DNA of 64,000 nt from Hyphomicrobiales bacterium (GCA_019075905.1 JAGXAM010000003.1:168282-232281), one strand, 5' to 3'; numbered from the stretch's first letter, positions 25,621 through 35,344 are shown. The notes: generated from the sequence alone by a model not told the origin. Program-made: numbers and translations.

Positions 25621-27813
25621 GGACGGCGCCGCGGATCGCGCCAGCAACACGATCGGCGCCCCCCATGAGACTAACCGCGCCACAAAACGGGCCGCCACCG
25701 CCGGTTCGAGACGCTCAGCCTCGTTCATCACCACATAATCGGCCAGCGGCGTCACTTCGGCTGCATTTATGCCTTCGCCCTGCAACCGGCAAAACAGCAG
25801 CACATGATCATAGCTTTCGCCCAGCACGTCCAGCACCTCTTCGAGGTCGCCACGCGCGCCTGAAGCGCCTTGACCAAAGCCGATGACATGCAGCCGCGAT
25901 TGCGAATCGCGATGAATGACCTCGGCATAGCTGGCTTCACCGGCCAGCAGCTCGCTGAACCCTAACGCATCATCGCTGTCGGCCAGCGCGTCAATTTCAA
26001 AACTTTGCGCATCGAGATTGACCAGCAGCACCCTTGCATCGGCAGCCAGCGGACACGCCAGCGCAAGGGCCGACAAGGCCTCGGATTTTGCCTCTTCGCC
26101 GGGCGCCCGCAGCGCCGGCAGCAAACTGATGACGGCATGATGGGCAGATGTTGCGCTTCGCAACCGCGCCACCACCTCCGGCAGCCCGAGCAAGGCGAGG
26201 CCCGGCGCCGGCTTTGGCGCAGGGGTGGCATCGGCTTGCGCCAGCGGCGCCGCCGCCCCGGCTATCTCATGACCAGCCAGCGCGCTTGCCGCTTCAGCCA
26301 CCTGCCGGTCATCCGGCACAGGTGGCAAGGGTTCCCGGCGCCGCCGCCTCGCGGTCTCGGCCATCATAATTTCATCGGGCTCGGCCTCGTCCTCATGCCA
26401 TGGCGCAGCCGGAACTTTCAGCAATTCACGGGCCAGCACCGAGCCTGCGGAAAATACGAAGCCGGCCAGCGTCGCCACCACCACCATCGGGATTTTCTTT
26501 GGGAAGGACGGCGTTTGCGGCACCGCCGCGCGCGACACCATCCGGGCGTCGACCGGGGTCGCGGTCGCCTCGGCGCGCGCTTCCTGCTCCTGATAGGTAG
26601 CCGTATCGGTTTCCAGCGTCTTGCGGATCAGGCTGGCATTGTCGGTCAGCTTGCGCAACTCGACTTCCGCCGAACTCGCCTGCCCGGCAACCTGCGTCTG
26701 CTGGCTCAGTGCGATCCTGAGATTGGCAACCTTCAGCGCCGCCAGCCGCGCCTCATTCTCCAGCCCGACCGCCGTCTTGCGCGCAGCCTCGGCCAATTGT
26801 CTATTGATATCAGCTAGTTGCGCCTGCAGCGCCTTGATCACCGGATGACCCGGCAGCAAGGTGCGCGATTGCTGCGCCAGTTGCGCGCTCACCGTAACCC
26901 GCTGCTCGTAAATGCGCCGCACGAGATTGCTGTTGACGACATCCGAAACATCGCCGATCCGCCCGGTCTTGACCATCTGCCGGATCATCTGCGCCTTGGC
27001 GCTGGCATCCGATTCCTCCAGCCGCGCCTTGGAAAGCTGGCTGTTGAGATCCTCAAGCTGCTGGGTGCTCATATTGGTGCTGTTGCGCCCGCTGACCAGA
27101 TTGTTTTTCAGCCGGAAATCCTCGGCCTTTGATTCGGCCTCCGCCAGCTTCTGGCGCAGGTCATCGAGGCGCGCCCGCAGGGCGTCGGCAGCGACCTTGG
27201 CCTGCATTTTCTTGGCAGCACCCTGCCGCTCCATGAACAATTCGGCCACGACATTGGCCCCGGCTGCCGCCAGTTTCGGATCATGGGCAGAAAAATCGAT
27301 GTTGAGAAATCTCGTCTTGGTCGGCGAGAAAACCGTCAGCGCCTTGGCGAAATTGTCGATAATGCCATCCTCGCGGGTCATTTGCGAAGGATCGCGCTTC
27401 AGCCTGAGCAGGATTTCGAGGCGCGACAGCAAGCCTTGCGAGCCTGCCAGCGGATCAAATTCAGGATTGCCGACGAGATGCAGTTTCTTGATTGCGGCAA
27501 TCGCCAGATCGCGTGACTTGATCACCTCGACCTGGGTGGCGACATCCTCGGCATCGGGCGGCTGCAGCGGGTTGGCCCCGCTGGCATTGGCCGCCGAGGT
27601 GAAGAAATTTGCCTGCGATTCAATCACGACGCCGGCTTCGCCGGTGTAGCGGGTCTTCAGCACATTGACGACCGCGGTGCTGGCCAGCAGCGCCCCGAGC
27701 GTCCAGCCCAGAATCATGCGCCGCCGCGCCCAGAGCGCCTGGCCGAGCGCCACGGATTCAACTTCGCCCTCAGCGACGAAATTCTGTGCCGACGGCTCGC
27801 TACCACGGATCAT
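25591..27813 (-). CDS. GumC/ExoP-like polysaccharide co-polymerase with degenerate C-terminal kinase domain
   Basis: Inner-membrane chain-length/export protein of 740 aa. A Wzz domain with a first helix at about residues 33-53 is followed by a long periplasmic coiled coil (about 200-420, KLAEAESKAEDFRLKN) and a second helix near 455-475 after PSFPKKIP. A Pro/Ala-rich cytoplasmic linker leads to a BY-kinase-like fold (about 560-735). That fold lacks a working Walker A (a shuffled APGEEAKS instead of GEGKST), keeps LLVNLDAQ like Walker A', and has no C-terminal tyrosine cluster, so kinase activity is unlikely. CAGGAG precedes the ATG. It is divergent from the Wza-like gene. Confidence 0.9.
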   Translation of the reverse strand: MIRGSEPSAQNFVAEGEVESVALGQALWARRRMILGWTLGALLASTAVVNVLKTRYTGEAGVVIESQANFFTSAANASGANPLQPPDAEDVATQVEVIKSRDLAIAAIKKLHLVGNPEFDPLAGSQGLLSRLEILLRLKRDPSQMTREDGIIDNFAKALTVFSPTKTRFLNIDFSAHDPKLAAAGANVVAELFMERQGAAKKMQAKVAADALRARLDDLRQKLAEAESKAEDFRLKNNLVSGRNSTNMSTQQLEDLNSQLSKARLEESDASAKAQMIRQMVKTGRIGDVSDVVNSNLVRRIYEQRVTVSAQLAQQSRTLLPGHPVIKALQAQLADINRQLAEAARKTAVGLENEARLAALKVANLRIALSQQTQVAGQASSAEVELRKLTDNASLIRKTLETDTATYQEQEARAEATATPVDARMVSRAAVPQTPSFPKKIPMVVVATLAGFVFSAGSVLARELLKVPAAPWHEDEAEPDEIMMAETARRRRREPLPPVPDDRQVAEAASALAGHEIAGAAAPLAQADATPAPKPAPGLALLGLPEVVARLRSATSAHHAVISLLPALRAPGEEAKSEALSALALACPLAADARVLLVNLDAQSFEIDALADSDDALGFSELLAGEASYAEVIHRDSQSRLHVIGFGQGASGARGDLEEVLDVLGESYDHVLLFCRLQGEGINAAEVTPLADYVVMNEAERLEPAVAARFVARLVSWGAPIVLLARSAAPSSLPRQRGLA

Positions 27814-28062
27814 ACACGCAACTCCTGCGACGCCCCCGGTCAGGGTGGCCTTCTCATGGCGTCATGGATGCCAGCTTATGGTTGATGCCGCATGAACAGA
27901 TGCCGTGCCGCAGGTGTTTCATATTGAGACCTGCCTTGAGGCAAAATAGCGTGAAAACAGAATTATATCGAAATTATTAACCATGCCGGCCTAAATTTGC
28001 CGCGGGTGACGGGCCAAGGTCCAGTGCCCCTTCGTGTCGTTATCGCAGGGCGAGCCAAGATC
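27814..28062. promoter_or_regulatory. Divergent promoter region of the exopolysaccharide locus
   Basis: 249 bp between the GumC-like and Wza-like genes. The section 27930-27985 is AT-rich and should contain the plus-strand promoter. No clear -35/-10 pair or operator was recognised. Confidence 0.4.
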
Positions 28063-28626
28063 ATGAGATCGGTGTTGAACTTTTTGGGCGCAGTGCTGCT
28101 CACGATCGGACTGGCAGCATGCGCCAGCGTTCCCGATGCCACCGCCTATTTCAACTCGACGCCAAACCGGCCCTATACCCTCGCTAGCGGCGACCGGTTG
28201 CGCGTGCTGGTTTTTGGCCAGGACCAGCTTTCCAACAGCTATGATGTCGACAGCACCGGCTCCATCGAAATGCCGCTGATCGGCTCGGTTCATGCCAAGG
28301 GCCTGACAACCCATGGCCTTGAGCGGGTGATTGCCGACAAACTGCGTGATGGCTATATCCGCGATCCGAAAGTGGCGGTCGAGGTGCAGGCCTATCGCCC
28401 GTTTTTCATTCTTGGTGAGGTCACCACCGCCGGCCAATATCCCTATATCAACGGCATGACGGTGGAAAACGCCATCGCGGTCGCAGGCGGCTACACGCCG
28501 CGCGCCAGCCACGGGGCGGTGATCATGACCAGGATCATCGATGGCCGTTCCTATACCGGAACCGTGCCCACGACCGAGCCGGTGCACCCCGGTGACAGCA
28601 TTTCCGTGCGCGAGCGGCTCTTCTAG
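28063..28626 (+). CDS. Polysaccharide export lipoprotein, Wza/GumB/ExoF-like
   Basis: Outer-membrane export protein of 187 aa. A lipoprotein signal peptide ends in the lipobox LAAC (Cys at about 20). The Poly_export domain follows (YTLASGDRLRVLVFGQDQL), then a SLBB-like segment (FFILGEVTTAGQYPYINGMT, ENAIAVAGGYTPRA). It is a short GumB-type form rather than full Wza. It presumably forms the outer-membrane exit with the GumC-like protein encoded divergently. It heads an operon with two transferase genes 15 and 19 bases apart. Confidence 0.92.
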   Translation: MRSVLNFLGAVLLTIGLAACASVPDATAYFNSTPNRPYTLASGDRLRVLVFGQDQLSNSYDVDSTGSIEMPLIGSVHAKGLTTHGLERVIADKLRDGYIRDPKVAVEVQAYRPFFILGEVTTAGQYPYINGMTVENAIAVAGGYTPRASHGAVIMTRIIDGRSYTGTVPTTEPVHPGDSISVRERLF

Positions 28627-28640
28627 GTGAACGTGGGTCG

Positions 28641-29849
28641 ATGATGCTGCAGCCCTTGTCTCCGGTAGGCGTCTCCCCGCAGGACATCAACATCCTGCAC
28701 GTCTTGCGCGCACCGGTCGGCGGCTTGTTCCGGCATGTCGCCGATCTAGCCACCGAGCAGGCGGCGCGGGGTTATCACGTCGGGATCATCTGCGATTCCC
28801 TGACCGGCGGCCCGGTCGGCGCGGCAAGGCTGGCAAGCCTCGCACCGCTGCTGGAACTAGGCGTCGAGCGCCTGCCCATGCCCCGCCAGCCCTCCCTCAA
28901 TGATATCCGCGCCATCTGCCGCGTGATCACCCGCACCTCCGCCCTGCGCCGCAGCGCCCGCGCCCTGGTGATCCACGGCCATGGCGCCAAGGGCGGAGTC
29001 TATGCCCGCCTGCCGGGATTATGGTCGCATGCCGCGGTGCGGGCCTACACACCTCACGGCGGCAGCTTCAATTACCGGCCAGGCACCGCCATTCACGCCT
29101 TATATATGCGCGTCGAAGCCGTGCTGAAACATGCAACCGACCTTTACCTCTTTGAAAGCGCCTTCATCAAATCGCGCGTCGAGGCTGAACTCGGCCCGTC
29201 ACGCGCGCCCGGCATTGTCAATGTCAACGGCATTTCCGATGACGAATTCCAGGCGGTGCCAAAGCAGGCCGATGCTGCAGATTTCCTCTATCTCGGGGAA
29301 TTGCGGGCCGCCAAGGGCATTGACACGCTGATCGAGGCCATGTCGATCGTCCACAAGACCACGGCGCAGCGCCCCAGCCTGGTGCTGGCTGGCACCGGCC
29401 CGGATGAAGCCGCCCTCAAGCAGCAGGTGGCCTTGCTTGGCCTTGCCCCCTTCATCAGCTTCGTCGGCGCCCAGCGCGCCCGCGACGCCATGGCCAGGGC
29501 CCGCACCTTCGTGGTGCCGAGCCGGGCGGAATCCCTGCCCTATTCGCTGCTGGAGGCCACTGGCGCCGGCATGCCTGTGATAGCCACCAATGTCGGCGGC
29601 ATTCCAGAAATTTTCGGCCCCTATGCCGACCGGCTCATTGCTAGCGACAATGCGCCGCTGCTGGCCGCGCATCTGGCAGCGGCGCTCGTTGCCCCCGAGG
29701 CAGAGCGCATTGGCACAGCTCTTGCAATCCAGGGTTACGTGCAAAGTCGCTTTACAATCAAATTGATGGTTACTGGCATTCTCGAAGCCTACGGGCAGGC
29801 TCTGCGGCAGAAATTGCCGGGCATCAGCGCCGCCCCGGCAACGATCTGA
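28641..29849 (+). CDS. Glycosyltransferase family 4
   Basis: GT-B fold retaining glycosyltransferase of 402 aa. The N-terminal acceptor domain starts at INILHVLRAPVGGLFRHV and the C-terminal donor domain at FLYLGELRAAKGIDTLIEA; the donor-binding EX7E region reads PSRAESLPYSLLEATGAG. It resembles enzymes adding hexoses to undecaprenyl-linked exopolysaccharide repeats. The start is the first of two ATGs. It lies 15 bases after the Wza-like stop and 18 bases before the priming transferase. Confidence 0.93.
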   Translation: MMLQPLSPVGVSPQDINILHVLRAPVGGLFRHVADLATEQAARGYHVGIICDSLTGGPVGAARLASLAPLLELGVERLPMPRQPSLNDIRAICRVITRTSALRRSARALVIHGHGAKGGVYARLPGLWSHAAVRAYTPHGGSFNYRPGTAIHALYMRVEAVLKHATDLYLFESAFIKSRVEAELGPSRAPGIVNVNGISDDEFQAVPKQADAADFLYLGELRAAKGIDTLIEAMSIVHKTTAQRPSLVLAGTGPDEAALKQQVALLGLAPFISFVGAQRARDAMARARTFVVPSRAESLPYSLLEATGAGMPVIATNVGGIPEIFGPYADRLIASDNAPLLAAHLAAALVAPEAERIGTALAIQGYVQSRFTIKLMVTGILEAYGQALRQKLPGISAAPATI

Positions 29850-29867
29850 ATTCAAGGGGTGCGGCAG

Positions 29868-31412
29868 ATGGCAGCTTTTACCACAAGAGATTTGCTGGAG
29901 CTTGAGGCCGCGGTGCAAGCGCCGCCGGCCGTCAATGGCGCCGATTCCGACGCGACCCGCATGCCCCCGCTCGCCAGCGGCGCCACCATCCAGCGTAATC
30001 GCTACGGCCTGTCGCCTGTTGTGGTCGCCGGTTCGGTGCGCCTGCTCGAATTTTGCCTCGTCACCCTGAGCGGCCTGCTGATCCATCATTTTTACGTGCG
30101 CCCGCCGATCGGCACCGAAACCGAATATTACATCGCCATCCCGATGATCTCGCTGGCGACCCTGATGGTATTCCGGGCGCTCGGCCTCGACCAGATTTCC
30201 GCCTTGCGCAACCCGCTGCGGCAGGGCCTGCGCATTTCTGGCGGCTGGGCGCTGGTTTTTCTCGTGGCCATGGCCCTGGTGTTCTTTCTGAAACTCGACG
30301 GCATCTATTCGCGCGTCTGGCTGCTGAGCTGGTTCGGCATTGGCCTCGTGGTGCTGACCATCGAGCGCGCCGCTGTGGCATTTTTTGTGCGCTACCTCAC
30401 GAGGCTCGGCCGTCTGGAGCGCCGGGCGGTGATCGTTGGCGGCGGTTCAGCCGGTGAGGACGTGTTGCGCAATCTTGCCGAGCAGCAAGATTCCGACCTG
30501 CGCATCTTTGGCGTGTTTGATGATCGCACCGACACCCGCTCGCCCGATATCATTGCCGGCTTCCCCAAGCTCGGCACCGTCGATGATCTCGTTGAATTTG
30601 CCCGCCATACCGCCGTTGATCTGGTGATCTTCACCCTGCCCATCACCGCCGAAAAGCGCCTGTTGCAGATGCTGCGCAAACTATGGGTGCTGCCCATCGA
30701 CATTCGCCTCGCCGCCCATATGAACAAGCTGCGCTTCCGGCCCCGCTCTTATTCCTATATCGGCAATGTCCCGGTGCTCGACGTTTTCGACAAGCCGATT
30801 GCCGACTGGGATCTGGTGGTCAAGGCCGCCTTCGACAAAATAGTCGGCACGATCTGCCTGATCTTGCTGGCCCCACTCATGCTGGTCATTGCGCTGGCCG
30901 TGAAGCTCACCTCCAAGGGCCCGGTCTTGTTCAAGCAGAAGCGTTATGGCTTCAACAATGAACTGATCGAGATCTACAAATTCCGCTCGATGTATGTCGA
31001 CCAGCTGGATTTGAATGCCGCCAAGCAGGTGACCCGCAATGATCCGCGCGTCACCCCGGTCGGCCGCATCATCCGCAAAACCTCGCTCGACGAGCTGCCG
31101 CAATTATTCAATGTCGTGTTTGCCGGCAATCTCTCGCTTGTCGGGCCAAGGCCGCATGCCATTCATGCCACGGCGGAGAACCGGCTTTATGACAAGGTGG
31201 TCGATGGCTATTTTGCCCGCCATCGCGTGCGCCCCGGCATCACCGGCTGGGCCCAGATCAACGGCTGGCGCGGCGAAACCAATACCAGCGAGAAGATTCA
31301 GGGCCGCGTCGAGCACGATCTGCAATATATCGAGAACTGGTCGATCATGTTCGACGCCTATATTCTCGCCATGACCCCGATCTCGGTGCTGCGCGGCGAC
31401 AACGCCTATTGA
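29868..31412 (+). CDS. Undecaprenyl-phosphate sugar phosphotransferase (WcaJ/GumD-like)
   Basis: Polyisoprenyl-phosphate hexose-1-phosphate transferase of 514 aa that starts exopolysaccharide repeat synthesis. Four N-terminal helices (about residues 45-170), a CoA-binding-like central domain (VIVGGGSAGEDVLRNLAEQ), a further helix near 330, and the cytoplasmic bacterial sugar transferase domain with FKQKRYGFNN, KFRSM, TSLDELPQLFNV, LSLVGPRPHA and PGITGWAQINGWRGET. The substrate is probably UDP-glucose or -galactose. ATG 29868 is preferred over a GTG at 29859 because of AAGGGG spacing. Confidence 0.95.
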   Translation: MAAFTTRDLLELEAAVQAPPAVNGADSDATRMPPLASGATIQRNRYGLSPVVVAGSVRLLEFCLVTLSGLLIHHFYVRPPIGTETEYYIAIPMISLATLMVFRALGLDQISALRNPLRQGLRISGGWALVFLVAMALVFFLKLDGIYSRVWLLSWFGIGLVVLTIERAAVAFFVRYLTRLGRLERRAVIVGGGSAGEDVLRNLAEQQDSDLRIFGVFDDRTDTRSPDIIAGFPKLGTVDDLVEFARHTAVDLVIFTLPITAEKRLLQMLRKLWVLPIDIRLAAHMNKLRFRPRSYSYIGNVPVLDVFDKPIADWDLVVKAAFDKIVGTICLILLAPLMLVIALAVKLTSKGPVLFKQKRYGFNNELIEIYKFRSMYVDQLDLNAAKQVTRNDPRVTPVGRIIRKTSLDELPQLFNVVFAGNLSLVGPRPHAIHATAENRLYDKVVDGYFARHRVRPGITGWAQINGWRGETNTSEKIQGRVEHDLQYIENWSIMFDAYILAMTPISVLRGDNAY

Positions 31413-31417
31413 GGCCG

Positions 31418-32716
31418 CTAGGCCGCCGAGGCCTGGATGAAGTCCTGCGGAATCGGCACGATCGGCAGCGCCACTTTCTCCAGCATGGCATCATAAACCG
31501 CGACGATTCGCTCGACATGGCGCTGGGTCGAGGGCGGGTCCTGCCAGAAGGCATCATAGGCGCCATGGGAAAGCCGGGTGATCAACTCATCATTCTGCGC
31601 CTGTATCAGCATGCCGGCCAGCGCATCCGGGTCGGCCCCGCGAAACCACAGGCCGGTGCTGAAATGTTCGATCTCCTCGCGCCCGGCACAGCCATCCGCG
31701 ACGATCACCGGCGTGCCCAGCGCCTTGGCTTCGAGCACGGTCAGCGGCTGGCCCTCATACCAGAGCGAGGGAAACACCAGCGCCCGCGCCGCCCGCATGA
31801 TCTGGCGCACCTCGCGCGGTGATTTCCACCCGAGCATCCGCGCTTCCGGGAACCGCGCCTGGATTTCCCCGGCCAGCGGGCCATCGCCGACGAACACCGG
31901 CGCGATGCCGATCCGGCGCGCCGCCTCGGCAAACAGGAACGGGCCTTTTTCCGGCGACAGGCGGCCGACAAATATCACGTCGCCTGAAGCCGGATTGGCC
32001 TTACGCCCGAGCTGGTCGACCTCGATGGGGTTGGAAATCTGGTGTATTTTCACGCCCTTGGGCAATTGCTGCGACACCACGCCGACCTGAAATCGCGAGA
32101 TCATGATGTAATCGCTGAACACTTCCGGCAGATTGGCGACATTGAGCATGATCGCCTGGCGGGCGCTGCGCCAGAGCTTGCGGGGATAATTGACCGAATC
32201 ACAATGGGTTGAAACGCATTGCAGCGACAGCGGCGTCAGCTTGCAGGCATGGCCCGACTGGTAATTGTAAAAGCCGCCATTCGGGCAGAACAGGAAATAT
32301 TCATGCACCGTATAGACCGCCGGCAGGCGCGAGGCGATGATCGGCCGGGCAATGGAAGGCGACAGCGCCTTGGCCCAGCCATGCACATGCACGATGGTGC
32401 GCCCGCGCGGCATGGTCGCCAGCAGCCGCCGCAATTCCCGCGCCGCCTTGATATTCCAGATACCCTGCATCGCCGCTGCGGCGCGTGACGGATTGCCGAG
32501 CAGGTCGGCCTGGTCGAGGCACACGACCCGCACGCCCTCATCCAGCAACTTTTGCTCGATGGGCCCGGCAGCGGCAAAAATGATCGGTTCGTGCCCGGCG
32601 CGCTTCAGGCCGATGGCGCTGTCGAACGCGACCTTGGCCTGCCCCCCGGTAATGCGGGCATGGTCAAGAACGATGACAATGTGCAAAGGCGTGTCATGCG
32701 AAACAGGAGTAGCCAT
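31418..32716 (-). CDS. Glycosyltransferase family 4 (second)
   Basis: GT-B glycosyltransferase of 432 aa, convergent with the WcaJ-like gene. The N-terminal domain begins IVIVLDHARITGGQAKVA and the donor domain at VIFVGRLSPEKGPFLFAEA; the EX7E region is LWYEGQPLTVLEAKALG. A cysteine-containing insert (HEYFLFCPNGGFYNYQSGHAC) occurs in many bacterial GT4s that act on exopolysaccharide. GAGGA lies seven bases before ATG 32716. It has its own leader and is transcribed against the rest of the locus. Confidence 0.92.
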   Translation of the reverse strand: MATPVSHDTPLHIVIVLDHARITGGQAKVAFDSAIGLKRAGHEPIIFAAAGPIEQKLLDEGVRVVCLDQADLLGNPSRAAAAMQGIWNIKAARELRRLLATMPRGRTIVHVHGWAKALSPSIARPIIASRLPAVYTVHEYFLFCPNGGFYNYQSGHACKLTPLSLQCVSTHCDSVNYPRKLWRSARQAIMLNVANLPEVFSDYIMISRFQVGVVSQQLPKGVKIHQISNPIEVDQLGRKANPASGDVIFVGRLSPEKGPFLFAEAARRIGIAPVFVGDGPLAGEIQARFPEARMLGWKSPREVRQIMRAARALVFPSLWYEGQPLTVLEAKALGTPVIVADGCAGREEIEHFSTGLWFRGADPDALAGMLIQAQNDELITRLSHGAYDAFWQDPPSTQRHVERIVAVYDAMLEKVALPIVPIPQDFIQASAA

Positions 32717-32828
32717 AATTATTCCTCGAAATCTTTGTTGTTTCTGCCATTGAAGGATTGAAGAATCGGGCAATAGTTTTGGTTTATGAATTATTTAACG
32801 CGTTTCGTTGCGGCAGGGATAACGGCAC

Positions 32829-33215
32829 ATGAACAAATCTCCTCAAATGACACTTCATCGCGCTGCGCCGGGGATAGCTGGCCTGGTCGGGGCCGCTGGC
32901 GTGGCGCTGGCAGCGCGGGCCGCCCATGGCGGCGGCAATGTCGCGGTTCTCGCCATTGCCGCGCAATTCCTGCTGGTTCATGCCGCAGCGCTTCTGGCGC
33001 TGGGCGCATGGCTGCCGCAGGCCGGTCCCCGCCGCGCCGGGCTGATGGGCATCGCGCTCATCCTCATGGCGCTGGCCGCCATGCTTTTTGCCGCCGATCT
33101 CACAATTTTCGGCATGTTCGGGCATTCCCTGTTTCCCTTTGCCGCGCCGCTTGGCGGCCTCGGCATGATCGCCGCCTGGCTGCTGGTGGCGGCCGCCGGC
33201 CTGCGGGCACCCTGA
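32829..33215 (+). CDS. DUF423 family membrane protein
   Basis: Protein of 128 aa with four hydrophobic helices. It matches DUF423 (YgdD-like): an N-terminal GLVGAAGVALAARAAHG, QFLLVHAAALLALG in the second helix, and the C-terminal FGHSLFPFAAPLGGLGMIAAW loop that defines the family. Function is unknown. CAGGGAT precedes the ATG. It stands alone, upstream of tRNA-Gly. Confidence 0.9.
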   Translation: MNKSPQMTLHRAAPGIAGLVGAAGVALAARAAHGGGNVAVLAIAAQFLLVHAAALLALGAWLPQAGPRRAGLMGIALILMALAAMLFAADLTIFGMFGHSLFPFAAPLGGLGMIAAWLLVAAAGLRAP

Positions 33216-33359
33216 ACCAAAACAACAAGTTGAAGCGCCTCTGCCCGGGCTGCAAAAATCGCGGCGTAATTTTGTTGGCATTTCATGGGACCGGAGGGTT
33301 GCCAAACCATGCCGATTGCGGCATAGAGCGCGCACCGGTCAATCGCGCCGGTAACGGAT

Positions 33360-33434
<75 letters not shown>

Positions 33435-33565
33435 AAATTTCTGAAAATCAAAGGGTTGGCACGGCGGCTATCAAGCCGCCGCCCTTGGCTTTTGTAGCAA
33501 GATGCCATGGGCGCGGCCCGGCTGGCTCGCCCGATGCGCCATGCGCAGGCAACAGCTGCTGCCCC

Positions 33566-34267
33566 CTAATCCAGATAGTCCGCCAGATCGGTCTGGGTCA
33601 GGCGCTGGTCGTGCAAGGCGCTGGCTATCAGCACGGCGGCGGTGCCGGTTTCTGCGAGGGCGGCGAGGTCGTGGCTGTCGCGCACACCGCCAGCGCCGAT
33701 GATCTGGCGGCCTTGGCCCATGGCCGCGACCTCGCGCAGCCGGTGCCAGTCCGGCCCGCCATGGCTGCCGACGCTGGCAAGGGTCATGACAATCACCCGC
33801 TGCGGCCAGGTTTCCGGCGCCGCCCACAGCTCTGGCGGCCCGAGAAATTCGCGGCCACGAAAATCCAGAGACAGTACGATCCGCGGATTGTCAGCAAGTT
33901 CGGCGAGGCAATGGGTCTCGGCAAGGGTTTCGCTTCCCGCCACCGCCGCAATATTGGCAGCCACAGCCAGCCAGCGGCGCAGGCCGTCGCCGTTCCGTGC
34001 GCCGGCATCCACCAGAAATTCCAGCCCCGGATAGCGTTGGGCTAGCGCCGAAATCTCGCGTTCATGGCTGCCCTGCCCCATAATGGCATCAAGATCGGCC
34101 ACATAGATCGCCCGAAACGCCGCCAGCCGCAAAAATCCGTCAATCACCGCCACCGGGGCACTGCCGGCAGTCAGCGGCGAGCGCAGCGGCTGATACAGCG
34201 CCCGCTCGCCGCGCATCGCCCGCACCACTTGCCCGCCCTTCAGATCAATGACAGGTATCACCCGCAC
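33566..34267 (-). CDS. HisA/HisF-family TIM-barrel protein of the H4MPT/methylofuran C1 group
   Basis: Barrel protein of 233 aa resembling HisA but divergent. It opens with RVIPVIDLKGGQVVRAMRG (phosphate-barrel strand 1) and has YVADLDAIMGQGSHE, EFLVDAGARNGDG and IIGAGGVRDSHDLAAL. A HisA/HisF-related family is shared by methanogens and methylotrophs and sits in their C1-cofactor clusters; the divergent partner 45 bp away is also from that group, which argues against true HisA in histidine synthesis. The start is the GTG at 34267, with AGGAG about 10 bases upstream. Its exact reaction is unproven. Confidence 0.8.
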   Translation of the reverse strand: MRVIPVIDLKGGQVVRAMRGERALYQPLRSPLTAGSAPVAVIDGFLRLAAFRAIYVADLDAIMGQGSHEREISALAQRYPGLEFLVDAGARNGDGLRRWLAVAANIAAVAGSETLAETHCLAELADNPRIVLSLDFRGREFLGPPELWAAPETWPQRVIVMTLASVGSHGGPDWHRLREVAAMGQGRQIIGAGGVRDSHDLAALAETGTAAVLIASALHDQRLTQTDLADYLD

Positions 34268-34312
34268 GAAGACAGTCTCCTCACCTCTTCGCTGCCACAG
34301 AATGGGGGTTCG

Positions 34313-35344
34313 ATGCAAACGATCACCGGCTGGGATATCGGCGGCGCGCATCTGAAAATCGCCCGCCTTGAAGGCGCGAGGCTGGTGCAGGCCGCGACCC
34401 TGCCCAGCCCGCTGTGGCAGGGTCTTGAGCGGCTCGATGAAGCCATGCGCCAGGCGCTTGCCGGCCATGGTGCCGCGACGCGCCATGTCATCACCATGTC
34501 GGGCGAAATGTCCGACCTGTTCGCCAGCCGCGCCGAAGGCGTCGAGGCGCTGCTCGCAAGGGCGGCGCAAAATCTTGGCACCGAAAATTTCGCCTGCTAT
34601 GCCGGGGCGCGCGGTTTTGTCGATCTTGCCGCCGCCCGCGCTGCCCCTGAACTGGTCGGCTCGGCCAACTGGCACGCCGCGGCAGCGCTGGCTGCGCAGC
34701 GGCTCGGCCATGGCCTGCACATGGATATGGGCTCGACCACCACCGACATCAGCCCGCTGATCGACGGCAAGGTCGCAACGCGCGGCCATGATGATGCCAG
34801 CCGCGCCGAACATGGCGAACTGGTCTACACCGGCCTCACCCGCACCTTTGTCATGGCGCTGGCGCACCGTGCCCCCTTCGCCGGACGCTGGCGCAATCTC
34901 ATGCAGGAATATTTCGCCAATATGGCCGATGTTCGCCGCATTCTCGGTGATCTGCCGGATCATGCCGATGCCATGAACACCGCCGATGGGCGCGACAAGT
35001 CCGTCGCCGCCTCCTGCAACCGCCTCGCCCGCATGATCGGCTGCGAGGCCGATGCCGCGACGCTGGCGCAATGGCAGGATCTCGCGCGGTTTTTCAGCCA
35101 CCGCCAGCAACGCCTGCTCGAAGACAATTTCGCGCAGGTGCGCTCGCGCCACGACATAGCCCCGCCCTGCCCGGTCATCTGCTCGGGCACGGGCCGCGCC
35201 CTGCTGATGCACATGGCGCAGCTCTGGGGCCACGAGGCGCACGATTTTGCCACGCTTTTTGAGGCCACGCCGCATCTGACGGGCGAGGCTGCCGAGGCTG
35301 CGCCGGCAGCCGCCATCGCCCTGCTGGCTGCCGGCTTGACCTGA
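34313..35344 (+). CDS. H4MPT-linked C1-pathway protein, MfnF-like (hydantoinase/oxoprolinase superfamily)
   Basis: ASKHA-fold ATP-dependent protein of 343 aa: GWDIGGAHLKIA (phosphate 1) near the N-terminus, HMDMGSTTTDISPLIDG (phosphate 2) in the middle, and CPVICSGTGRALL near the C-terminus (adenosine motif). It belongs to the family annotated as probable H4MPT-linked C1 transfer pathway protein. In methanogens the homologue MfnF condenses the furan and glutamyl-tyramine parts of methanofuran, and methylotrophs make the analogous methylofuran. A role in methylofuran assembly for formaldehyde oxidation is therefore likely. GGGGG precedes the ATG. Confidence 0.82.
   Translation: MQTITGWDIGGAHLKIARLEGARLVQAATLPSPLWQGLERLDEAMRQALAGHGAATRHVITMSGEMSDLFASRAEGVEALLARAAQNLGTENFACYAGARGFVDLAAARAAPELVGSANWHAAAALAAQRLGHGLHMDMGSTTTDISPLIDGKVATRGHDDASRAEHGELVYTGLTRTFVMALAHRAPFAGRWRNLMQEYFANMADVRRILGDLPDHADAMNTADGRDKSVAASCNRLARMIGCEADAATLAQWQDLARFFSHRQQRLLEDNFAQVRSRHDIAPPCPVICSGTGRALLMHMAQLWGHEAHDFATLFEATPHLTGEAAEAAPAAAIALLAAGLT

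Noticed and set aside
33463..33480. Terminator after tRNA-Gly
   Set aside because: A 7-bp stem (GGCGGCT/AGCCGCC) without a T-run directly after it; too weak to call.
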